NCBI GenBank assembly: GCA_963969595.1
Contig: OZ018415.1
Location: forward strand, 9,176,001-9,240,000
DNA length: 64,000 nt
Source of the DNA: Neckera pumila
Lineage: Eukaryota; Streptophyta; Bryopsida; Hypnales; Neckeraceae
Reading direction: 5' to 3'
Shown: positions 37,701-48,462 of the stretch, in pieces
Numbering within the stretch: the stretch's first letter is position 1
How the letters are laid out: every line of letters begins with the position of its first letter
The notes under the pieces: generated by a model
What the model was told of the DNA's origin: nothing
Seen by the model: the letters and a program-made list of their open reading frames with translations, nothing else
Database searches by the model: none
Program-made: the position numbers and the translations under genes

Positions 37701-38517
37701 GACCTTCGCCATCTTTCTTCTTGCGTTTGGGACGTGGTGGTGGTGTAGCATTGCTATCATCTATTTCATTCGTTCAATAACACAAATTTTAAATATGATG
37801 TGAGTACAAGTTCTGTACACTACTTGTAAGACTATTGTAGTTTAGAAACTTTAAATACTGGTCATGAGAAGACACCTTAATCAAATAAAAACACAAGACC
37901 AAATTTGCCGGATCGGAGCACCAAAACTTAAATCTGATGGAGCTTGGTGTCTGTGTTTCTTCTGTACTATTCTTAGTTAAACCTTCCTCTGACACTCGGT
38001 GAGATCCAGCTACAAACACAGGACGACTTTACAATTAACTCTAATAAACTGTGAAAATTCAATCAGGAAATAGCAGTGACAACTACATGGGGCATTACCA
38101 CAACTAAAGGAAATAGTTTCTCCGTGGAAACCAATGTTTGGTGAGAACCACCAGTTAGTTCACTGAGTTAGCAGGCGGAATTTGGAAGAAAAAAAAAACA
38201 GTTGCAACTTGAAAACATCATAAATGACCGGGTGATCAAAAGAATCTATAAATCTTCCATTTGCAGTAAAATTTATAGATCTATAATAACCGCACTAAAG
38301 CTTCAGAAAACATTAAAAAAAGAACTGAATGAAACTTGTTGAGGTACTTACTTGCAGCAGCATCATCACGAGGCGGTTGCGATACTTCAGCCGCAGAACC
38401 AGGACTTGAAGGATTGACATCGTTTTCATCTTTGGGTTTTTTATTTCTCAATTCCATGAAATTCCACAATACGACGTTGGACACAGTTAGCGCGACGCAG
38501 ACCAAAATGATTGCCAT
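34721..38517 (-). CDS. C2H2 QALGGH zinc-finger protein with N-terminal membrane segment
   Basis: Six exons: 38517-38352, 37760-37614, 37293-37257, 37097-36784, 35836-35339 and 34935-34721. All use GT-AG borders with matching phases, giving 458 codons plus stop. Residues 2-20 (AIILVCVALTVSNVVLWNF) are strongly hydrophobic. A charged linker and a basic patch (RPKRKKK) follow, then one finger, CRFCKQIF with QALGGHMNRH (C-x2-C-x12-H-x3-H), the plant EPF-type core. The remaining ~330 residues are rich in Gln, Asn, Ser, Gly and Tyr and probably disordered, with possible activation function. The ATG at 38517 follows an in-frame stop, so the hydrophobic start is real if exon 1 belongs to this gene. 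A membrane-tethered transcription factor released by cleavage is one inference. Alternatively exon 1 is mis-assigned. Exons 2-4 are duplicated downstream. Confidence 0.8.
35930..38325. repeat. direct repeat Q', copy 2 (within full zinc-finger gene)
   Basis: The part of the full gene that is duplicated at 30215-32655: intron 4 sequence, exon 4, intron 3, exon 3, intron 2, exon 2 and most of intron 1. Identity is high in introns as well as exons, so the duplication appears recent. Confidence 0.88.
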
Positions 38518-38526
38518 AAGTTCCAC

Positions 38527-40126
38527 AATTGTTAATACTCACTTGGAGTGCTGGAAAACGAGAGGATTCACTAGAAGAGACGAGCTTCAACACGGAGATA
38601 CTCCGTAAGACTTGGTGAATACTTCATACTAATGCTACAGATTCACCCTAATTTTTGTATAACTCTCAGTTATCTGTCTGTAATTAGCACAACCGGTTGC
38701 GTAATTGAGTAAATTAGTTTTCCACTTGAGCTGGACAGTCAGTTGTACCACTCGAGTAGGTCTTTGGCCGAAAAAGGAACTGAAATGGTTAAAAATAGAA
38801 CAGTAGTGTTAGTGTTTTACTTATTTATATTTGATTAAATTTAAATTAAAATAACAGGTTTTTAGTAAATTTAATTTTAATTTTAATTTTAATTTTAATT
38901 TTAATTTTATTGATAAATTTTGATAAATCTAGGAGCACTAAAGGATGCTTTTGAGGGGGGTAACTATATGTAAAATACTTGAAACAGAAATATTTCAATT
39001 TTAAAATTTTAGAATACAATTGTTGTAGAGTAGGGTTGCTCGAAAATAATTCTAAAAATAAATGCAAAAATTTTAGGAAAATTATTTTTTCAATAAATAA
39101 AAAAATTCTTTTTAATAGCTGCATGGACATCTACATTGCAGGTTACAAATTTGGCTAAATTTCACAAAAATTTCACCTGAAAAACCATAGCTACAGGCCA
39201 TTGAAATTGACGGGCTAAAATCACATCAAATTTGGTACATTCTACATCTAAATTGAATAGGTAGATTTCAACATGGGTTGTGGATTTAGCTAGGTGCTTT
39301 AATCAAGGCTATTCATATAGCTCTGCCATTCTATTGGATCCCTTACTTTGGAGCAATCAACCCTCTCTCTCTTTAGCGACCTAGTTGTATTGCCTTTACT
39401 TTGTTTTGTTGCCCTAGATCTTGTTTAAGAGGAAGGTAGGAAGTCCTAAAATAACACAAGCTCTATCTAGCTTCGAAGTACATATTGCTTTCTTCAACGT
39501 AGAACGTACCAATTTATGCTTGTCAATGTATCAACAATGAACCGATATCACAAGATGGGAGCTTTAGTCTGTGATATGTAATTCCAACTTCAAAATTCAT
39601 AACTAGTTCTACAAAAGGTCCTCAAAATGCAAAACAAATTAGATGCCACTTCTAATTTTGGGTAGAAACTCAGCGTAATTTTAGCTAGTTTAGGAATCGC
39701 TGCTGGGCACTGCCCATCATCAAAACTTTGGCCTGGGACTGCGTTGAAACCAATGGGAATCCCAAGAGATCAAAGCGTTGTCGAATGAAGAAATGGAAAA
39801 ATATCAGCCAGGAGCTTCAAGCTCAGTTCAGCCAAGCGAAAGCACGCAAAGCGAGGCAGTTTCCTTTGCCTCGGAGAAGCAGAAGATGCTCCAATTTGCG
39901 CTAACTTACTGTAGAAAAGGAGCATGATGTCGCACACTGTGAGGAGCAAGCAGCTACACGACTCCATTGGCTTTGTCTTGTAGCATTGGCACGCTTTTCG
40001 AGTAAACTCATCTACTAACAAACTTCCTCATGTGTAGCTTTTGTCAATTGGGTCTCAAAGTCTCCTTCCTTGTCAGGTAACTACACCTCAAATCGCACAA
40101 ATAAGTATTTGTGCATGGTTCCTACT
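38527..40126. other. upstream region of zinc-finger gene, no second gene supported
   Basis: Contains the probable promoter of the zinc-finger gene. An ATTTTA hexanucleotide run of about six units lies at 38871-38909. A minus-strand open frame at 40021-39770 (83 codons) has no recognised family. No TATA element can be assigned with confidence. Confidence 0.4.
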
Positions 40127-40318
40127 ACAGTAGAACTCCTCTAAATGCATAGATCCGGGACCGTCTAACAATATTCATTTAGAGAGGTTTTGCAATTATA
40201 AGGGGTGCATTTAGAAGGAGTTCTATTGTAGTACCGTCTCAAGCTGGGACTGCTGGGACCGGATATTTAGAGAGGTTTTTGCAATTATAAGGGATGCATT
40301 TAGAGGAGTTCTATTGTA
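40127..40318. mobile_element. MITE-like element with TACAGTAGAAC termini
   Basis: Left end 'ctacagtagaactcctctaa' (about 40127-40146) and right end 'ttagaggagttctattgta' (about 40299-40318) form a terminal inverted repeat of about 25 bases. Internally 'atttagagaggtttt(t)gcaatt' occurs twice (near 40188 and 40266), so the element contains an internal tandem duplication. Non-coding and about 190 bases. Termini of the type TACARTAGAACYYCTCTA occur in several plant MITE families. Confidence 0.7.
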
Positions 40319-40379
40319 TTTCATTGAAAAACTTTTTGTGGAGTCTTGTTGGTAGTCAAAAGGGGGATTCTTTAAAGCT

Positions 40380-42120
40380 CCTTGACCTTGAGGTATCATT
40401 TTACAGCTCTATTGGCAAAGTGGATATTCTTTGCAATCAAATTTAGCATCTTCAATCTTGAGATCCTAGTCAGATATAGGATTTATAGAATGAAACCTCA
40501 TCCAAAATGTGGATATTGGTTTCCTACCCAAGCATGGCTTATGGTTCACAAACCTTCTGCTACACGTGGATTTAGGGTATGGAATAGAATTACAACCGCT
40601 TGGAGTCAAATTGTGAAGCATATTGACCTCACTCCATCCTTCCAATGCAGATGAACGGTACTTACAACTAGCATTTGATGGTCTACTAGCTTCATTGGTG
40701 CAAATTTCAACTTCATGACTAATAGAGTCAGAGTGTTGGCTCAAACTGGTATGTGAATACTTGCAGACCTATGAAATCCCCTATCTGCCACAACTTCATT
40801 CCATAGGAAGTGATATTAGCCAAGTTCCTCCTCTTTGATTTTGAGAGGCATTTTCGGTTTTACTTTATTATATTAAATATTCTGCCCGAGTAGCTCGTTT
40901 TACTAACAGACCATTATGAATGTACAGAGGATGCAGAATAGATAGGCATGTTTTTTCATATAGAAGACCTTGTACCCACCCTGATGTGGAAAAATTTAGA
41001 TCCCAATAATCGAACTCTACTACCCAATATTCAATTTCCATCACTGACTGGAGATATTCCTAGTGACGAATATAGGCCTCTCTTCAAGTCATCTTTTTGT
41101 CATCCCAGCCTCATCTGAACCCATTTTTCTCTCTGGATTTGTTTGCAAACTATATGTATTTTGCAAATTAAGAACTAGGGTCACTGCAATACCCCATACA
41201 TTCTTTTTGTTGGTGTGGTTTTTTCTCTAATTATTGATCACAAGGGCGGCATTGAGGCCAAAAATGGTTATCAATTTATGGAGTATATGACTTCTATTGG
41301 GCGCAAGCTTTTCAACCACAATTGCCTACTTAAGAGATTAATCCCATTTAAATGGTTTAAACACCTTCCCATCACGTTCTTACCAAATTGGAAGAAGCTA
41401 TTGTACAAAACTAGATCCTTGAAAGAAGTTACTTTCGTGTCGTCAATTTGGTGCAATGCAGTAGCAGTTCACTCCTAGAGAGACAAAATTGTCACAGGCA
41501 TTGACACAAATTGCAATTGCTGCAACATAGACACCAAAGAATCTCTATTCTATAGGTTTTACAAGCCCTTGAAGTTTGGGATTATGCTCAGTCTATACTT
41601 TATCATTTACGGTGCGTCCTATCGTTGGACCCCATGATAGATTGGATTTCTCCCAATGCGTATTTGGCTCTTTGACACCCAAACAGTTCTAGGACCTTAA
41701 GATTATCTAGACTTTACCATGTAGCTATTCACTTTGGATTATTTGGATCTCGCGAAACAACAAGGTTTTTGCTTAGAAGCAATGGCCTTTAATTTGGACT
41801 TTATACACATAATAATCTAGGATGCTCTCCTCAACTCTGGCTATGCTGCTCAATTGAAGGCTCAACTAGATGCGACAAATATGTAGGCCAAATTTAATTG
41901 TATTTGGCTTAAATCTCCAGTCCTAGCTAGCAGGAATGGTACTGGCATCCTTTGGAACAAGAGAAGTCCCACCTCTTGCTTATTCTCTCAGCTTGCCTTT
42001 CATTGTGGTTTTTTTTGCCGTTTTTGCTCTTATCTCTTTATTCAAGATCAGCCTTTATGGCTTGGCTATTTTGTGTTATGGTTTTTTTTAATGCAATGGT
42101 TCTCTCCATTTAATCAAAAA
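40380..42120 (+). pseudogene. decayed LINE-type retrotransposon, 3' portion
   Basis: Broken plus-strand reading frames resemble the C-terminal part of plant L1-type ORF2. KVWNR-like 'RVWNRITTAWSQIVKHI' lies near 40575-40635 and LWIIWISRNNKVFA at 41732-41773 (then TAG), typical of the region before the zinc-binding end. There are many stops and frameshifts. The 3' end is a T-rich, non-coding tail finishing 'tctccatttaatcaaaaa', as plant LINEs often do, but the A tail is replaced by a G run. I see no reverse-transcriptase core, so only the 3' part survives, or the upstream part is unrecognisable. Confidence 0.6.
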
Positions 42121-42147
42121 GGGGGGGGGGGGGGGGGGGGGGGGGGG
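42121..42147 (+). repeat. 27-base poly-G run
   Basis: An unbroken run of 27 G follows AAAAA at the end of the LINE relic. It could form G-quadruplexes. The length is probably unstable and may be misread in assembly. Confidence 0.9.
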
Positions 42148-43497
42148 TCTAGATACTCTTAGAATGCATTTTGGGGGCATAGTGTAAATATTTAACTGTA
42201 AATTTTCAAAGTATTGAAAATAGTTGATTCTAAAATCAACCATAGACTCTCATAAATAGTAGGAGTACACTTTAGGCAAGAATCTGGAGTGGACAATTTT
42301 AGAGTGAGCAAAAAGCGGGCAAAATTAGGTGTAGTCACCTTAGCCCAAAGCCAATAAATTAGAACGATGTTCAATGAATGTAGTTTGACATTGAATTTCT
42401 ATTGTGTATCAGAAACCTTAAACAATTTTCAAGTTTTCCAGAATCAAAATTGCTTTCCCCATGATGTTTCAATATGTTCGCACTTCGATGTAAGTAGAGA
42501 GTTACTACATTTTAGAAGTAGCTTTGTTTTGTTATCAAATCAAAAGCAACCAAAAAATTAATTGTCCAAAAGTTAGAAAGTCATGACTTTATTTTTCATG
42601 AGCCTCTTTTTGTATAAATTTTGCGAACAAACAATTCCAATTCTCCTTCTATAAACATTGCACACTTTTATTGTAAATTTCCAAAAGATCTTTTGATTTT
42701 TTTTTGCAAAGTTTGTCTTGTATTATATATGGAAGACCACCCAAATTAGTGTGAACAATTGGATGAATTTTAGATTAATAGTAGATGTATGTTCATGCAA
42801 TTTGTATAAAAGATGGACAATCACACTATTTGAAATAGTATCAAACTAGTGAAGATTAGACTATATTATATAGATTTTATCAAGTAGTATGAGATAGGAT
42901 TACTATTGTGGGACCTTGCACTAAGTAAATTGATTTGTATGGTAAGTTGTTATATTATACCAGAAAACTCTATAATTGCCTCATATTTTAAAATGCTCTG
43001 ATATATTGTTTGGATTGTAAAATAAGCTACTTTTGGAATGTATGTCAAGTTTTTGCAATCCTAAGTCTATTAATTTTTTACATAGGAATCATAGAAATGC
43101 AAGGTGTAAAAGTTCTTTACACAAAGAATTTGCTGTGATTTTTGGTGTCCTAGTTCTCAATTAGAGAACAAACATCACATTAAAAGCAACAACCACTAAA
43201 TTCCACAACATCTACTTTTCATTAATTTCTAAAGTCAATACATCCAATTGTGTGTGTGTGCTTATTCAAGACAACAAAATAGAAAAATAACAAACAATAA
43301 ATAGCTTCTTTGAAAATTTAGATTTTACAAATGGCAAGAATTTTGATTTTTATATTTTTCTAAACATTCTACATAAATGTAAGATTAAGACTAAACAAAT
43401 AAAATTTAAAAATAAAATAAAATTTCCATCCAAAAATTCTAATCAACAATTGATATTTTTCAACATTTCTAGGGCTTGAAATGCTAAGCAATTTCAA
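42148..43497. other. AT-rich intergenic, no gene recognised
   Basis: No family resemblance in any frame; long A/T tracts. A short GT run lies near 43250. Nothing else could be supported. Confidence 0.45.
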
Positions 43498-44428
43498 GAA
43501 GTTAATTCCTAAAGTCCCAAGGCCATTTTTTTGTCAAAAACCACTCAAAATTGTCATTTTGGCTGCTTTCACTCAAGAACACAAAAAAAACGTTTTTTTA
43601 GAATCTAATCATAGGATCTTGTACTTCACTTGTCAAAGATTATGTGGTAAAAATTTCATGAAGTTTTACCGTATAAATTGGAAGATATTAGCATTCAAAG
43701 TTGAAAAAGAAAGGCTTTTTGAACACTGACTAGCAATTTCAAATGACTTTGACCGCCATTTTTGGAAATTTTTTGCACTACAAACTTTGAATTTAAATTT
43801 TTTTATATTGAAGATGTAAGTTGTAAGTCTACAAAAAAAATTTCAAGAAAAACACAAGTGATTTTCATTCTTTAAAAAATTGTGAAGTAGAAATAAGTCC
43901 AAGATTGAAAAAAACTAAATTGTTAATAACTCTTAGATGGGATTGAAATACAATAATCCCAATGGTGAGATTGTTTTAGCAAGAAAATACAACATTCTCA
44001 AAAAAAAAATTGTAAAAAATTGTAAAAATTGCATTCAGAAATGAATCCTACAAGTTGTTTTTTCAAAAGATGTTTAGATTGCCCAAAAATCAAGATTGTC
44101 CATAACTTGCTCATTATTAGTCCAAATAAAATGAATCAAAGCTTTGCATGTAGAAAAAAATATAAAGTTTCAGAGAAAAAAAAATTAAATTTATTTTGAC
44201 TTTTTGCAAAAAACTTTGTGCTGCCCGCCGAGTTCAATTTGAGGTTTTTTGTGGTATAACTTTTGCTCCCGGGCACCAATTGAAATAAAAATTATATTCC
44301 CACAAAGCTAATCATTTTTTCTATTTTATAGAAAAGTTTCAAAAAGTTTCACTAAAAATTGAGCCCATAGGTACTTGCCCAAAATCTAATTTGTCCCTCG
44401 AGGGGACAATGGGACTTTAGGGGTGAAT
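43498..44428 (+). repeat. family-1 non-coding repeat, copy C
   Basis: Full-length counterpart of copy A, starting GTTAATTCCTAAAGTCCCAAGG and ending with the complement-like 'tgggactttaggggtgaa'. Shared internal blocks include 'gtggtaaaaatttcatgaag', 'aatacaataatcccaa' and 'gcaccaattgaaataaaa'. Non-coding. Confidence 0.75.
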
Positions 44429-44478
44429 CCTTAAAATGTATAAAGAACAATAGAAATTGCGATAACATTAGAGAAAGA

Positions 44479-44803
44479 ATCAGCCCTCCGGAGGGTTGCT
44501 TTACGGACCCCTTTATACCCTATAATTTTGTTTATCAGGTTTGAAAATTTATTTTTTCCCCTATTTCCGCGCAGCTAAAATTGCAGTGACAGTGGCGTAG
44601 GAATCCAAATTTACAAGTAAAAATTTAATTTAAAAAAAAATTAATCTTAAAAATAAATAAAAAATAAATAAATTGCGAAGTCTGACTGCTTTGGCAAGTA
44701 GTCATACATTCTGACTGCTCACCTAGGGTATTTTTCCAGGTTGACATGCCAATTTTGAAATAGCTTGGCATGTCAATTTAGAGAGGCCCTCCGGAGGGCT
44801 GAT
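44479..44803. mobile_element. family-3 MITE-like element, copy 1
   Basis: Ends are 'aatcagccctccggaggg' (left) and 'ccctccggagggctgattt' (right), an inverted repeat of about 18 bases whose core CCCTCCGGAGGG is itself palindromic. Internally there is a TTTA/AAAT-rich centre and a small hairpin around 'ttgacatgcc...ggcatgtcaa' (44741-44776). About 325 bases, non-coding. A related element lies at 46924-47193. Confidence 0.7.
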
Positions 44804-45372
44804 TTTTGCAACCATGTATGTCTCCTTTAAAAAATTGTCACATTTTTTTCTTCCTCCCCATAGGTCTCAAATGCATTTATCTTTTAGTGAAGTTTTCATT
44901 GCTAGAGGGAGTATTGTTCTTGATTGTAGGTCAAGACGGTTGTTTGGTGAAGATGTCAAAGCAAGGGCCTTTTAATTGAGAGCGGAATTGTTCTTGAACA
45001 CTATTTGAAGTTAGTGTGGCAAATAACTTGCCCCATCTAAAATCATTGTAGCAAATTCCTTAGGCTGCCCTTTGAGTAATGAAAATGTCCTTTATGGATT
45101 AAAATAAACAAGACATTGCTTTTATTTTTGGTCAACATTTTAAAGCTTATAACAATAGAATGAAGAAATCTAATTCCAAATTTTTTATTTTTAAATTAAA
45201 TTTTTGTGAAAGTTGCTATATTTAATTGTTAACTTCTTGAGTTCATTTTTTAATTTTAGGTGCAGAGAATGAAGAGCTTAAATTACAAAATAGTTGAACT
45301 TGCTCCTTTCACTACATTGGACATTTGCATCATTATTGAGGATATTTTTTTAGTTTTGTCAACTATTTTCCT

Positions 45373-46700
45373 TCAATTCCCACAATGTAACAATGTGTAA
45401 CAAAAAGTGGTTGCACACACATTGGGAAGCCCCCCTCTGAGAAAAACAAGAAGCCGTTGATTGTACGAAAAAATAAAATGAACCCCCTTGTCTGTCGTTG
45501 ATGAGCCGTTGATGTCGCCTAAGAGACGGTTGAGCAGTTCCCCGTCAGACGCGTCTTCCTGGTGGGAGCCGCAGTTCTCTTCGTCTTCGCTGTCTGCCCG
45601 TGTGTTGTTGCTGGACTTGCGCGGAGGGCTTCCTGGTGGGAGCTGCATTAATCTTCGTCTTCGCTGTCTGTGATTGAAGACCAAATATTTGCGACAGACG
45701 TAGACGATCAAAGCTACCGGTATCGATCACTGTCATGATCGACGGAGGAACCTTACTGTGAAAGTAACGCCTTTTGCGGAGCACTATTTCACTATAAGAC
45801 ACTCTTCTTCGGTACAACTCCCATCTCTGTAGGACTCAGATAAATACTGCTGCCATTGTTTCCACTGCAGGTTTGATTCGCATCAGTAACTGTGATTTCT
45901 GGGAGTTGAGGTGTTCTTCCCGTTTATAACGCTTCAACTAGAATCACCTGTTCCTCTTCCCTTTCTGATACAGAAGCTTCGCAGTTGGGTTCCCGAGGTA
46001 CGCAACTGCATATGAGGTCCTTGTAGGGACGGAGAGCTTTTCTTCTTTAGGAGCTCTCCGAATTCTTCATAGGTGAGCATTTCCCTCTGCATTGCAGAAG
46101 CCCGTCTAGAAGATGTAAGCATATATTTCAGATGTGTCTAACATAAGCTAGCACTGAACCCATTATCGATTCAATGCAATAAATTGGGCGTGTTATTGTA
46201 TTAATTAATGACATGACCAGTAATGCGTACCAATTTTTGGTCAGCGACGTAATCTTCCTCCTTGAAGTTGAGTTTGATGCTTCGAGGATCCAAGGCCCAA
46301 GGCTTGTATTTGAGGGTGGCACAATCCTGCGCCCTGCAAGGAATGCATCATGATTGTATATATTAGCACAATCTCTTCTGCAATTGCGACCTACTACACA
46401 ATTACAGAAAATTCACATGCACAATCCAGGGCACAACCATACTGACTGATTATTGAATGATGTATCGATAGCCTTATTTCCCTTACGAGAATATCAGAAG
46501 TTTCTGAGATGATTTTACACTTGGGAATTATGGAATAGCAGCAACAGAAAATTGTTAATCAGTGGTACAATCGACTTTTCCAGGACAGGCAATCCGGGAA
46601 CCAGAGATAATCTCCTCTATCTTCAGTTGAAAGATAGATAAACTGATCACCATCCCAAATTACCTTGCGGCCAAATAGCCTGTTTGGTGACTCCCTGCAC
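45373..46700 (-). CDS. unrecognised minus-strand gene or gene fragment
   Basis: Several exon-like pieces occur in order on the minus strand: ESPNRLFGRK before a GT donor (about 46695-46666); KYKPWALDPRSIKLNFKEED with ADQKL before 'gtacgc' (about 46325-46229); SYAVAYLGNPTAKLLYQKGK before 'gtgatt' (ending about 45951); and an acidic last part with DSEDEENCGSHQEDASDGEL near 45630-45480. In the last part a segment of about 43 bases is repeated 74 bases apart (45555-45597 and 45629-45671). I recognise no family, cannot identify the start codon and could not join all pieces in one frame. It may be a real gene with uncertain exon borders or a decaying one. Confidence 0.4.
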
Positions 46701-46923
46701 ATCACTTTCATACAAAAGATGTCAGTAAATGAAGTCATTAAATATTCCTGCAGCTAGGAACACGTTTGATACGAACTTCAGTTTGAGCCACCCCTAATCG
46801 GTCTGTCCTCAGTTCAATTATTGTGAGTGCTCATTTTCCTTATTTTAAAACCAAGGATGAAATTTTTTATGATTTGATATTACAGGTTCATGACTGATTG
46901 AACGCATGTTCTCGTTTGGCATT

Positions 46924-47193
46924 GCATTAGAAAAAATTTCAGCCCTCCAGAAGGCCGCTAAGGAATTGATTTACAAGACCCCTTTGGTGCAATTTCAGAA
47001 TGAATAAAAAAATATTTTTTCTTGAAAAATACTGAAAAAATAAAATAAAAATAAAAATCTGATGCGGCACTACTCAACATCCAATTTTTTAATATTAAAA
47101 AATAGTTTATTTTATTTTATTTTTATTTTCATAAATGCACCGAGCGGGTGCCAAACTCGTGGCCTTCTGGAGGACTAAAAATTTTCCTAATGC
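46924..47193. mobile_element. family-3 MITE-like element, copy 2
   Basis: Ends GCATTAG..AATTTCAGCCCTCC and the imperfect complement finishing 'ggaggactaaaaattttccta' then 'atgc' give a terminal inverted repeat of about 33 bases. It shares the CAGCCCTCC core and the following 'gacccctttgg/ta' motif with copy 1. The centre is A/T-rich. It directly abuts the Rep-like fossil. Confidence 0.7.
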
Positions 47194-48462
47194 AGGGTTG
47201 GCAAGGAGCTGTATCTGTTTGCAGAATTTTATTCAATGGGACCACCACTATCGCAGATTTTGAAGGGGTCTGCCCGGAAATGTCAAACACCAGCAACTAC
47301 CGAAGACACTGTGGTGCCCCCACTGCAGTCGGTGGTACTACCAAACAGACTACTAGAAACTTGACGATTAAAAAACCTAAAAGAGCTCTGAAAAGACGGC
47401 CTCTAGTGCAGCCAAAAGAAATGGATTTGAGTGTAACAATCTCTATCAGCAGTGTAACATTCCCCTAGAGCTTCTAGGGAAAATGAAAGAGTTCCTACAA
47501 AAGCACTGTATCTCTGGACTGTGCTCAATTGAATGGGGGAGCAGTTTGAGCAGATTGCATTTGCAGATGGTCTATCAAATGCTGACTTCTTTTGCTACCG
47601 TGGTGAGCAAAAAAATAAAAGAGCATCTTGAATGGGACCATCCCCAAAAAGCACCTGTGGGACACCACATCCTCCCAAAAGTCCTTTGTAATACTGGACT
47701 ACATACCTTCATTGGGATGCTAGGCTACTGCATCAAAGACAAGGGAGAAGACCACTTCGAATGTGTCTATAGAAACGTCAGTGACGAACAACTTAACTAC
47801 TTAAGGAAGGTGTGGAGGAGTATATTAAACACGGTACTCCTTTTGCTAAAGACCAGGTCGTGCTCACTCATACTAATCTCATCAAAAGAGCAGCAATGTA
47901 TTGCAAATTTAAAATGCGGAAATCACTCAGAAGTACGCTTCCGGGAACTCTCTTGCCTATGCTCCAGTTTGGGCAGTATATATCCTCTGCTTCTTGGGTT
48001 CTCCCTGTTCGTCAAGGTGGCATGGAGTTTTGCAGAGTTGCTTCTCTTTGGAAGTGCATGATGAATCTTCAAGACCTCAAAATGGGTGATGTAAATCAAT
48101 TTTTCTTTGAATATACGAACCCAAATTCTCGCCTAGCAGACTTGGGCTGCAACGGCTTGCTAGAGACCTAGATGAGGTCCGTGAAGGTGCAACCCATGAG
48201 TATGACCTTCTAGGTATTTTTCAATTTCCTCTGATCTTCCTCTTTCTAGTTGTGCTTCTTCTTTGTTTCTCAAGTTTGATGTCAGCTATGTTTGCAATGC
48301 TGTCTGCTCTGTCGAAACTTCCTTTCTCTTTGTGCACATGTTTTCCCTTCAGATGATATACTTGTACTAGTTGTCCGGGATGCGGACAATGTCATTGTTC
48401 TTGACAACTCTCAAAATGATCCGCCACCTCAGAACAACACCACGGATGCGGACTCAAATTAG
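47194..48462 (+). pseudogene. Rep-like (HUH/CRESS-type endonuclease) fossil with an intron
   Basis: A decayed plus-strand gene. In the frame open from 47483 a metal-ligand-like motif HLQ lies at 47558-47566 and a catalytic-type YCIKD at 47726-47740, 56 residues apart. This order and these motifs resemble motif II (HUQ) and motif III (YxxK) of single-tyrosine HUH Rep proteins. A possible motif-I counterpart with Asn-Asn lies just upstream in the same frame. The coding sequence then changes frame near 47810 and again near 48140, and a further open frame ends at 47468, so at least two or three frameshifts are present. Near the 3' end an intron is recognisable (donor at 48214, acceptor ending 48352), with a short acidic, Pro/Asn-rich last exon ending in TAG at 48460-48462. 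I see no SF3 helicase. Replitron-type or unclassified Rep transposons are possible relatives. Assignment rests on motifs only. Confidence 0.5.

Noticed and set aside
39770..40021. 83-codon minus-strand open frame
   Set aside because: Looks somewhat protein-like but I could name no family and saw no matching splice context.
47812..48171. Reading the downstream part of the Rep-like fossil as a separate gene
   Set aside because: It continues the same decayed coding sequence in another frame; the internal Met is not a likely start.
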